Under the pieces are notes generated by a model. That model was given only the letters and a program-made list of their open reading frames with translations, had not been told where the DNA came from and ran no database searches. From the NCBI GenBank assembly GCA_017427265.1, contig JAFRTG010000035.1, positions 46,745 through 110,744 on the forward strand: DNA of 64,000 nt, given 5' to 3'. This document shows, one piece after another, positions 21,125 to 28,738 of the stretch. Each line of letters opens with the position of its first letter. The first letter of the stretch is position 1. This stretch comes from Oscillospiraceae bacterium (GTDB lineage: Bacteria > Bacillota > Clostridia > Oscillospirales > Ruminococcaceae). Both the position numbers and the translations under genes were made by a program.

Positions 21125-21153
21125 ATTATACCATATATGATAGGATTTGTCAA
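21125..21153 (-). promoter_or_regulatory. Distal consensus promoter upstream of atpI (P1)
   Basis: Minus strand TTGACA (21153-21148), 17-bp spacer, TATAAT (21130-21125): perfect consensus. It is back to back with the plus-strand consensus promoter at 21207-21235. Confidence 0.88.
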
Positions 21154-21206
21154 GCATCAAAATGCGGTGTTTCTCTGACCTGATTCCCAGAAATTGCGGT
21201 GCCGGA

Positions 21207-21235
21207 TTGACAAACCTTATGATTTCCGATATAAT
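21207..21235 (+). promoter_or_regulatory. Consensus promoter of the sugar ABC operon
   Basis: TTGACA (21207-21212), 17-bp spacer, TATAAT (21230-21235), about 60 bases before the binding-protein start. No obvious operator palindrome is seen. Confidence 0.88.
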
Positions 21236-21295
21236 AAAAGCTGAGGAAAAAAACGAACACAGGCGGACACAGGGATCTGCCGATAGGAGATGGGT

Positions 21296-22576
21296 ATGCG
21301 AAAACGTGTGGGGGCACTTTCGGCCGCAGCAGCCATTCTGCTTTCTGCTGCCGGATGCAAAAGCACCGGAGACAGCACACAGGAAATCCGTTTTTCATGG
21401 TGGGGCGGTGATTCACGGCATCAGGCAACGCTGGAAGCTGTGGAGGTCTTTTCAGCCGCACATCCTGAGATTACGGTACATACGGAGTACGGCGCATGGA
21501 GCGGATGGGAGGAGGCAGCCGCAACGGCGCTTTATGCAGGAACCGAACCGGACGTCATGCAGGTCAATCAGAACTGGCTCACAGACTACAATTCTGACCG
21601 GATCGGCTTTTTGGATCTGCAGAATTACAGCGATATCATTGACCTGTCGCAATACAGCCAAAATGTGCTCGACATGTGCAGCACGGACGGTCAGCTGCTG
21701 GCCGTGCCGGTCAGCGAAACCGGACGGGTATTTCTCTGGAATGAGACAACCTTCTCCGAAGCGGGCATTTCGGTGCCGGAAAGCTACGCAGATCTCTGCG
21801 AGGCAGGCGCAGTCTTTCGGGAAAAGCTCGGCGAAGATTATTACCCGCTTGCACTCGGATGGTATGACAGAATGCTGTTTCTGGTTTATCTGCTGCAGTG
21901 CAGATACGGCAGAGAATGGGTTACGGATAAAAAGCTGCAATATTCCGAATCTGAGATTGCGGAGGCGCTGTCGCAGATTGAACAGCTCGAAAAGCAGCAT
22001 GTGATTCCGCCGCTGAAACGGATTGCAGGCTCCGGGGCTGACAGCTTTGACAAGGACGAAAACTGGATCAGCGGCCGGTATGCAGGCATCTACGAATGGG
22101 ATTCGGCGTCCGGAAAATTTGTCAATGCGCTTGCGGACGGGCAAACGCTGACTGTCGGCAGTTACTTTACCGATCTCGGCAGCTGCCGCGGCGGTTTTTC
22201 CAAGATTTCGCTGGGGTTTGCAATTTCAAAGCATACGAAATATCCGGAAGCCTGCGCAAAACTGATTGCCTCCATGGTCAGCGAGCCGGACGAAGTGCGG
22301 ATTCTCGGTACAGAGCGGGGCATTCCGCTCAATCATCAGGGTTATGACATTTGCAGCAAGGCAGGGCTTTTGGGGAATATCCCTGCCACAGCCTATCAGC
22401 GGATGACAGAATGGATTACCTTCCGGATTGATCCGGATTTTGAACATGCATCGCTGAAAGGCATCAACGGGGTTTATGAAGATGCATTTACGGGTTTAAG
22501 CTACGGGGAATATACGGTTTCGCAAGCGGCAGAACGGCTTTCAGCCGGAATTCAGGCTGCCCTTGCCGGAGAATGA
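21296..22576 (+). CDS. Sugar ABC transporter substrate-binding lipoprotein
   Basis: Extracellular binding protein of the CUT1 carbohydrate importer type. The ATG at 21296 has AGGAG six bases upstream; the one at 21290 abuts it. The 427 residues begin with a lipoprotein signal ending in LSAAGC (Cys near residue 20), then FSWWGGDSRHQATLEAVEVF, which is typical of oligosaccharide-binding proteins, and a conserved central GIYEWDSASG. It heads a four-gene unit with a GH105 hydrolase and two permeases, so its ligand is probably an unsaturated uronic-acid oligosaccharide from pectin. That ligand is inferred from context. Confidence 0.93.
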   Translation: MRKRVGALSAAAAILLSAAGCKSTGDSTQEIRFSWWGGDSRHQATLEAVEVFSAAHPEITVHTEYGAWSGWEEAAATALYAGTEPDVMQVNQNWLTDYNSDRIGFLDLQNYSDIIDLSQYSQNVLDMCSTDGQLLAVPVSETGRVFLWNETTFSEAGISVPESYADLCEAGAVFREKLGEDYYPLALGWYDRMLFLVYLLQCRYGREWVTDKKLQYSESEIAEALSQIEQLEKQHVIPPLKRIAGSGADSFDKDENWISGRYAGIYEWDSASGKFVNALADGQTLTVGSYFTDLGSCRGGFSKISLGFAISKHTKYPEACAKLIASMVSEPDEVRILGTERGIPLNHQGYDICSKAGLLGNIPATAYQRMTEWITFRIDPDFEHASLKGINGVYEDAFTGLSYGEYTVSQAAERLSAGIQAALAGE

Positions 22577-22579
22577 CCT

Positions 22580-23686
22580 ATGACCGAGCAATTTTTCCTG
22601 GATTATCTGCGCCGGTACCGGCCGTTCAAGCCGTACTGGAACTACGAGGACGGCTGTGTGCTTCTAGGCTGCGAGCGGCTTTACACAGCAACAGGCAGCA
22701 GAATCTACGCAGATTTCATTCTGCAATATCTTTCAGAGCGGATTTCACCCGACGGCAGAATTTCAGATTATCCTGCCGATCTGCACAGCATGGACAGCTT
22801 CAACTGCGGCAAATCGCTCTTTTTTGCATCCGATCAGACCGGCGATCCGCGCTATGAGAAAGCATTCCACTGGCTTGCCGGACAAATCAGATCGCATTCG
22901 CGCACGGAAAGCGGGATGTTCTGGCATAAGGGCATTTATCCGCAGCAGGTCTGGATTGACAGCACGTTTATGGCAGGGCCGTTTTATGCAGAATATGCAG
23001 CACGTACCGGAAATGATGTGATTTTTGACGAGATCTTCCGGTGGATTTGTTATATCCGCAGGAATCTGCGCGATTCTGAAAGCGGGCTGTTTTATCATGC
23101 TGTCGATGAAAGCCGGACACAAATCTGGGCTGATCCCGTGTCGGGTCGCTCCCGTACATTCTGGCTTCGCGGAGAGGGCTGGTTTCTGATGGCGCTTGCA
23201 GATATCGGTTATCTGCTGCCGGATACACAGCAGCAACTGAAAGCGGAAGCTGCCCGGACACTGCAGGATGCCTTAGAGGCACTGCTCCCCTACCGGACAA
23301 AAAGCGGCCTGTTCTGTCAGGTCATCGACCGTCAGGAGCTGCCGGGCAATTATACCGAAACATCCGGCTCGCTGATGATTGCCTATGCGATTCTGCGCGG
23401 AGTATCCGGCCATTTGCTCCCGCAATCGCTGACAGAAACCGGTCTTTCGATTCTGCATACTGTTCGTGAACAAAAGCTCATGCAAACGGAGGAAGGCTTT
23501 GTCCTGAAGGATATCTGCAGTTCAGCAGGACTCGGCGGTCAGACACGGAGAGACGGAACCGCTGCTTATTATCTCTCCGAACCTGTTGTCAGCAACGACC
23601 CCAAGGGGGTCGGTATCCTGATGATGACTGAGGCTGCTGCTGCAGAGGTATCGAAAGAAAACAAACAATCAGGGGGAACCGCATGA
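22580..23686 (+). CDS. GH105 unsaturated rhamnogalacturonyl hydrolase
   Basis: Intracellular hydrolase that removes the 4,5-unsaturated uronic acid left on oligosaccharides by pectate or rhamnogalacturonan lyases. The 368 residues lack a signal peptide and show the alpha/alpha-barrel motifs of the YteR/YesR family: HSMDSFNCGK (Asp near 72), PQQVWIDSTFMAGPF (catalytic Asp near 127), and WADPVSGRSRTFWLRGEGWF. GGAG lies about eight bases before the ATG, and the stop overlaps the next gene as ATGA. Its place inside an importer operon supports cytoplasmic processing of the imported sugar. Confidence 0.9.
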   Translation: MTEQFFLDYLRRYRPFKPYWNYEDGCVLLGCERLYTATGSRIYADFILQYLSERISPDGRISDYPADLHSMDSFNCGKSLFFASDQTGDPRYEKAFHWLAGQIRSHSRTESGMFWHKGIYPQQVWIDSTFMAGPFYAEYAARTGNDVIFDEIFRWICYIRRNLRDSESGLFYHAVDESRTQIWADPVSGRSRTFWLRGEGWFLMALADIGYLLPDTQQQLKAEAARTLQDALEALLPYRTKSGLFCQVIDRQELPGNYTETSGSLMIAYAILRGVSGHLLPQSLTETGLSILHTVREQKLMQTEEGFVLKDICSSAGLGGQTRRDGTAAYYLSEPVVSNDPKGVGILMMTEAAAAEVSKENKQSGGTA

Positions 23687-24588
23687 GACAGTCATCCGAT
23701 TCTGCCGGTTTTCTGAAACGAAACCGGCATATCCTTTATCTGCTCCCGTGGATACTTGGCTTTCTGCTGTTCCGTGCAGGACCGATGCTCTATTCATTCT
23801 TCTGCAGCTTCACAGATTTCCATTTGTTCCGCGGCATCTCCGCATACGGCCTGATGAATTACCGTCGGATCGCATTTGACCCGGAGGCACGCAGGGCATG
23901 CGGACTGACGCTCAAATATGCGCTGATCTGTGTTCCGCTGAAAACCGCGGCGGCTTTATTTGCTGCCGTTTTGCTTTCCGGCCGGCTGCGCGGCATCCGC
24001 GTATTTCGCACGCTGTATTATATACCGGCGATTCTGGGCACATCCGTTGCTGCAGCTGTTCTCTGGAAAGCAATGTTCCGCGACCGCGGTGCGGTGAATC
24101 AGCTGCTGGTTTTTCTGCACCTTCCTGCCGTTTCATGGCTTTCCGACAGTCATGCGGCATTGTGGGTAATCATTCTGCTGCGGGTCTGGGAATTCGGCGC
24201 ACCGATGCTCCTGTTTCTGGCCGCACTGCAGCAAATTCCGCAGGATATCTCCGATGCGGCTGCACTGGACGGTGCGGGAAAGGCCGGACAGTTTTTCCGC
24301 ATCACGCTTCCGTTGATTTCCCCTGTCCTGTACTATAATATCATGCTCGCATTCTGCAATGCGTTTCAGGAGTTCAGTGCGCCGTTTGTCATAACGGCAG
24401 GCGGCCCGCGCGGTGCAACCGGATTTCTTTCTGTTCTGCTTTACCGAAGTGCTTTCACCGCAAATGACATGGGGTATGCATGCGCACTTGCATGGACGCT
24501 TTTCATCTTGTCTGCCGGATTCAGTGCAGGATTTTTCTTTTTCCGGAAGCGCTTTGTATTCGCTGCTGACGAGGGGGGAATCCTATGA
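23683..24588 (+). CDS. Sugar ABC transporter permease (MalF/LplB type)
   Basis: First membrane subunit of the CUT1 importer. The 301 residues have six hydrophobic segments and the permease EAA loop DISDAAALDGAGKAGQFFRI preceding LPLISP, the site where the ATPase docks. The N-terminus RNRHILYLLPWILGFLLFRA is typical. It overlaps the genes on both sides by four bases. No ATPase gene is present in the operon, so a shared MsmX-like ATPase elsewhere is likely. Confidence 0.93.
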   Translation: MRQSSDSAGFLKRNRHILYLLPWILGFLLFRAGPMLYSFFCSFTDFHLFRGISAYGLMNYRRIAFDPEARRACGLTLKYALICVPLKTAAALFAAVLLSGRLRGIRVFRTLYYIPAILGTSVAAAVLWKAMFRDRGAVNQLLVFLHLPAVSWLSDSHAALWVIILLRVWEFGAPMLLFLAALQQIPQDISDAAALDGAGKAGQFFRITLPLISPVLYYNIMLAFCNAFQEFSAPFVITAGGPRGATGFLSVLLYRSAFTANDMGYACALAWTLFILSAGFSAGFFFFRKRFVFAADEGGIL

Positions 24589-25433
24589 AGCCGCTTCGGC
24601 GTTCCGCCCGCAGCATGCTCCTCCGATATCTGATTCTGTCCGCAGGTGCATGTATTCTCGTCTATCCCCTGCTCTGGCTTGTCATTGCGACATTCCGCAG
24701 CAATCAGGATTTTTCATCAGCAGGACTGTTCCCGCAGCATCCGACGGCCGAGGGCTGGAAAAAAGCATTCGATTCTTACGGCGGGCAGATCAATCTGCTG
24801 CGTGCAATCCGGAATACATACTGCATTGCTGTTCCGAAAATGCTGCTCACCCTTCTTTCCGCCACACTGACCGCATACGGCTTTGCGCGGTTTCAGTTCC
24901 GGGGCAAACGCATCCTGCTTGTACTGCTGACAGCCACGGTATTTCTGCCGCAGACTGTGCTTTATGTTCCGCAGTTTTTGCTGTTTCACCGGCTGGGCTG
25001 GATTGATTCTCCGCAGTATCTGCCGCTGCTTGTCCCCGCTGCACTTGCATCTGACACGGTACTGATCGTTGTTTTGATTCAGTTTTTTCACGGAATACCA
25101 AAAACCTATGACGAGGCGGCAAAACTCGACGGCTGCAATTCGTTTCAGACGCTGATCTATATTCTGATTCCGATGCTGCGCCCGGTTCTGATTTCAGCCG
25201 GCATTCTGGTATTGCTGCGGTCAGTCAATGACTATATGGGGCCGCTGCTGTATGTCAAAACGCCTGTCCGCTATCCGGTTTCTGTATTTGTAAAGCTGTC
25301 AATGGATGCGGACAGCGGTTTTGCGTGGAATCGCGTCCTTGCGGTCTGCTGTCTTGCTATGCTGCCGCAGATCGTTTTATATTTTGCTGCACAGCGGTTT
25401 TCCGCACCGGAGTCCGGCAGCCTGCAGCCGTAA
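24585..25433 (+). CDS. Sugar ABC transporter permease (MalG/YtcP type)
   Basis: Second membrane subunit of the importer. The 282 residues have six hydrophobic segments; the EAA loop is PKTYDEAAKLDGCNSFQTLI, and the family segment TLTAYGFARFQFRGK is visible. It ends just before a strong terminator, so the operon is binding protein, GH105, permease, permease. Confidence 0.93.
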   Translation: MKPLRRSARSMLLRYLILSAGACILVYPLLWLVIATFRSNQDFSSAGLFPQHPTAEGWKKAFDSYGGQINLLRAIRNTYCIAVPKMLLTLLSATLTAYGFARFQFRGKRILLVLLTATVFLPQTVLYVPQFLLFHRLGWIDSPQYLPLLVPAALASDTVLIVVLIQFFHGIPKTYDEAAKLDGCNSFQTLIYILIPMLRPVLISAGILVLLRSVNDYMGPLLYVKTPVRYPVSVFVKLSMDADSGFAWNRVLAVCCLAMLPQIVLYFAAQRFSAPESGSLQP

Positions 25434-25438
25434 AAAAG

Positions 25439-25478
25439 AGCCCGAAGGCAGATGACATGCTCTGCCTTCGGGCTTTCG
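25439..25478. terminator. Strong terminator after the sugar ABC operon
   Basis: Perfect 14-bp arms (25439-25452 and 25461-25474), loop of eight, then TTCGTTTT. It sits between converging genes; an A-run on the left makes it usable from the other side too. Confidence 0.9.
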
Positions 25479-25506
25479 TTTTCCGGACGATACAAAACCG
25501 CCGGTT

Positions 25507-28386
25507 TTATTTTACATGTATGATCTCATCCCACGTCGGGTCGAGATGAATGAAGCGATACGTGTAATAGCAAAGAATATATCTTGCATCACGCTGATCG
25601 GCTTTGCCGCTGTTGTTTACATCTGCGATTACCTTTTGCAAATCGTTGAAAACCGTTTCCTCAGACTGAATGAAGTTATAAACATAATAACGAAGTGCAA
25701 GATTTGCGTCTCTCAGGCTGATCTTCTGATCCATATCGCAGTCGCCGCGCAGATACACGGTGATTCCGGTTTTCACCTCGTTTTCCTTAAAGTAAGCTGC
25801 AATCTCCGAATCCTTTCCGGTATAGGTGAATCTGACGGAACCGCTTCCGTATTTTTCTGATGCGGCCGCAGCAGATTCCGGCGTTGCATTTGTCCTGCAG
25901 TCTGCCGTGATATCCTTTTCCACGACATCCCCGCCCTCGGAGATAAATGCAGAAGCTGTAAAATCGCCGGCAGCAAATGCTTTTTCGTCACTGAGCCAGA
26001 TATCGCGGTTCGGCTTCACAAATACAGCTGTACACGCTCTTTTATAAACCGGCGCATCCTTCTGGAAAACAACGGAAAGCGTATGATTTTCGCGGACATC
26101 CGCAATCCGCACCTCATTCGTTGCAGAAACCGACTCTCCGTCCAGCAAAATCGCTGCTGTATGAAAGCCGTTCTCCGGGCGGATCGTAAAGATAGCGGTA
26201 CCGCCCTCCGCGACGCGGAATTCGCCGTCCGGCGAGATGCTGCCGCCCTCATTACAGGAAACCGTGATTGCATAGCTGGTCAGAACCGGAATTTTCTTGG
26301 TGCGGATCGCGCCGCATTTCGTACAGACAGAACGCTCCTCCCCCTGCTCCGTAATAGTCGCCTCACGGGTGACGCTCCATGCAGTCCAGTCATGTCCGGT
26401 AGCAGGAATCGAATCCGTTTCAACCTCACCGCAGTTTGAACAGGTACGGATCATAGTTCCGTCCTCCGTGCAGGTCGGTTTCTTGTCGGTTTTCCATTCA
26501 CCGAAATGGTGACCGGTCGCCGGGATTGTCTGATACTTTGCCTCGTGACAGCGTTCGCATTCGGAAATCATTCTGCCTTCTTTGGTACAGGTTGCGGGAG
26601 AATCAGTTTTCCATTCACCGAAGCTGTGACCAAGAGCCGGAATCTCGCTGTATTCCTTTTCGCCGCAGTTAGAACAGGTACGACTCAGTCTGCCGTTTTC
26701 GGTACAGGATGCCGGGACGTCGGTTTTCCACTCTCCGAAGTGATGTCCGGTTGCAGGGATTGATACCTGACGGACCTGATCTTCAAAAGCAGTGTTCTCA
26801 AATCGTGCAACATACTCCGCAGTACCGGCATTCACACAACCTGCTTCCGTTTTCACAACATAAATTGTTTTGACGGAAACCGTCTCGACTTCACCGCTGA
26901 CAGAATCCTTGCGTGAGGCGGTGCAGGACAGATTATCCGCAGACCACGTATACTCCGGCTTACTCCATTGGGAATTCAACGCAGGAATTTCAACGGAAAC
27001 TGTCTGTGTGCGGAACGGTGATTCGTCAAACACAGCCGTAAACCGCCCCTCGCCCGGAGTACCGACCTTGGCCGATGTCACGACTTCATAAGACGAAAGC
27101 ACTGTTTTCTGCCGGATGTCACCGCAGCGAGAACAGCTGATTTCGCCGGTGCAGCTTTCATGGGAATCAGACCATTTGTAAACAGGCTCAGACCAGCTGT
27201 GGCCGGTTGCTGCAATTTCCTTTTCCTCAGTCGTGCCGCACTTCGGACAAGTTCTGCGGCTGACGCCGGATTCCGTACAAGCCGGATTTTTAACTGTACT
27301 CCAGTCGGTCCAGCTATGGCCGGTTGCTGCAATTTCCTTTTCCTCAGTCTTGCCGCACTTCGGACATGTTCTGCGGCTGACGCCGGATTCCGTACAAGTC
27401 GGATCTTTTGCTGTGCTCCAGTCGCTCCAGCTGTGGCCAAAAGCCGCGATTTTCTCGGTTTCCGTCTCACCGCATCCGCTGCAGGTGCGAACCCGTTTGC
27501 CGTCTGTTTCACAGGTAGCAGGCGGATCTTCCTTCCATTCCGACCAGACATGCGTATGCTCCTTGTTGGAACGGAACGTCAGACCGGATGACTGTGCATA
27601 CGTCTGAGCTGCTCCGCCGGGGCTGCCGATCAGAACGGTCTTTCCGGGGGAATCGTCATAGCTTCCGACGATTTTTCCGTTGCTGACGGAGACATATTTA
27701 TAGTATTTTCCGATTGCGCCGTTTTCAATCGTCGTAACGGAATCCGGAATCTCAATCTCATGGAAACAGCACATGCCGAAAGCATTGCTCTTGAGTTCCT
27801 TCACGGATTTGCCGAGTGTGACAGTTTTGATATTCGTTCCGTAGAAAGCGCTTGCACCGATTGTAGTCACCTGATCCGGAATCACAATCTCAGTCAGTCC
27901 GACAGCGCCGTTAAACGCGCTGTTGCCGATCGTTACCAGTGAAGAAGGAAGTTCGATTGCCTTCAAAGATGTGCAGTACGAAAATGCATTGGCCGGAAGC
28001 GTACTCAGATTTTTTGGCAAACTGACGCTTTCCAGCTTCGCACAGTTATTTGCAAAATAGGCATTGAGCGTTGTGACGCTGTCTGCGAGCTTGACAGACT
28101 TCAGTTCACTGTAACCGCTGAATGCATTTACCGGAATCGTGGTAATACCGTTTTCAACCACAACGGATTGAATCTTCGCCTTATAAGGGCTCCAAACAGC
28201 TCTCGTCACAGTCCCCTGGCCGCTGATTGTCAGCGTACCGTTTTCCAGACTCCATTTCGCAGACTCGCCGCAGTTTCCGCTTTCTGCATAGACCTGAAAC
28301 AAGCCCGGCTGAAATACAGACAAAGCCACACTGACCGCCAGCAAGCAGCCGGCAGCCCGTTTTCTGATTGTTTTCCAGAATTTCAT
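25507..28386 (-). CDS. Secreted BspA-like leucine-rich protein with Cys-pair repeats and dockerin-like tail
   Basis: Large surface or secreted protein of 959 residues, start supported by GAGGGAG before the ATG. A signal peptide (to about residue 34) is followed by BspA-type leucine-rich repeats (about 35-255, with units such as LTEIVIPDQVTTIGASAFYG), then at least seven copies of an approximately 38-residue repeat (about 270-710) with the pattern W-x-x-W, C-T-x-x-G, C-x-x-C-G and I-x-A-x-GH. Next is a bacterial repeat segment (YAITVSCNEGGSISPDGEF) and a C-terminal dockerin-like pair (GDCDMDQKISLRDANLALRY and ADVNNSGKADQRDARYILCY). Such proteins are thought to bind surfaces or substrates; function here is unknown. 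Confidence 0.88.
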   Translation of the reverse strand: MKFWKTIRKRAAGCLLAVSVALSVFQPGLFQVYAESGNCGESAKWSLENGTLTISGQGTVTRAVWSPYKAKIQSVVVENGITTIPVNAFSGYSELKSVKLADSVTTLNAYFANNCAKLESVSLPKNLSTLPANAFSYCTSLKAIELPSSLVTIGNSAFNGAVGLTEIVIPDQVTTIGASAFYGTNIKTVTLGKSVKELKSNAFGMCCFHEIEIPDSVTTIENGAIGKYYKYVSVSNGKIVGSYDDSPGKTVLIGSPGGAAQTYAQSSGLTFRSNKEHTHVWSEWKEDPPATCETDGKRVRTCSGCGETETEKIAAFGHSWSDWSTAKDPTCTESGVSRRTCPKCGKTEEKEIAATGHSWTDWSTVKNPACTESGVSRRTCPKCGTTEEKEIAATGHSWSEPVYKWSDSHESCTGEISCSRCGDIRQKTVLSSYEVVTSAKVGTPGEGRFTAVFDESPFRTQTVSVEIPALNSQWSKPEYTWSADNLSCTASRKDSVSGEVETVSVKTIYVVKTEAGCVNAGTAEYVARFENTAFEDQVRQVSIPATGHHFGEWKTDVPASCTENGRLSRTCSNCGEKEYSEIPALGHSFGEWKTDSPATCTKEGRMISECERCHEAKYQTIPATGHHFGEWKTDKKPTCTEDGTMIRTCSNCGEVETDSIPATGHDWTAWSVTREATITEQGEERSVCTKCGAIRTKKIPVLTSYAITVSCNEGGSISPDGEFRVAEGGTAIFTIRPENGFHTAAILLDGESVSATNEVRIADVRENHTLSVVFQKDAPVYKRACTAVFVKPNRDIWLSDEKAFAAGDFTASAFISEGGDVVEKDITADCRTNATPESAAAASEKYGSGSVRFTYTGKDSEIAAYFKENEVKTGITVYLRGDCDMDQKISLRDANLALRYYVYNFIQSEETVFNDLQKVIADVNNSGKADQRDARYILCYYTYRFIHLDPTWDEIIHVK

Positions 28387-28432
28387 AAATAACTCCCTCT
28401 CGTTACGTTCGCAGTGTACCTGCGTTATAGTT

Positions 28433-28461
28433 ATTATACCATTTCACAGGTAATTTGTCAA
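28433..28461 (-). promoter_or_regulatory. Consensus promoter of the BspA-like gene
   Basis: Minus strand TTGACA (28461-28456), 17-bp spacer, TATAAT (28438-28433), 47 bases before the start codon. Confidence 0.88.
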
Positions 28462-28605
28462 TGTATTATTTATATTTTGTACACAATGACCATTCGCAAT
28501 AAAAAAGCAAACATTCAAGCCGCAGTTTCAAACCCGCATCACTCCGGATATTTCGCTCTGAATAATTATGTTTCGGATTCATTCATCTTTTTCCTTTTGC
28601 TGCCC

Positions 28606-28634
28606 TTGTAATTTCGTTCCCGATATGTTATAAT
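28606..28634 (+). promoter_or_regulatory. Promoter of the CoA-dehydratase activator gene
   Basis: TTGTAA (28606-28611), 17-bp spacer, TATAAT (28629-28634). It leaves a leader of about 100 bases before the ATG at 28739. The gap 28387-28732 otherwise holds AT-rich sequence and the divergent promoter. Confidence 0.75.
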
Positions 28635-28738
28635 AAGAAGGTGTAACAGAATCGGAATACCTGTGTTCAAGCAATACAGGTGTTTCTTGCTGTATAGCAA
28701 AGGATTCTGAATTTGGATACAGAAAGTTACGGTTGTGT

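Noticed and set aside
27160-27607. Plus-strand frames over the Cys repeats
   Set aside because: Shadows of the repeat-rich BspA-like gene; repeated DNA keeps other frames open.
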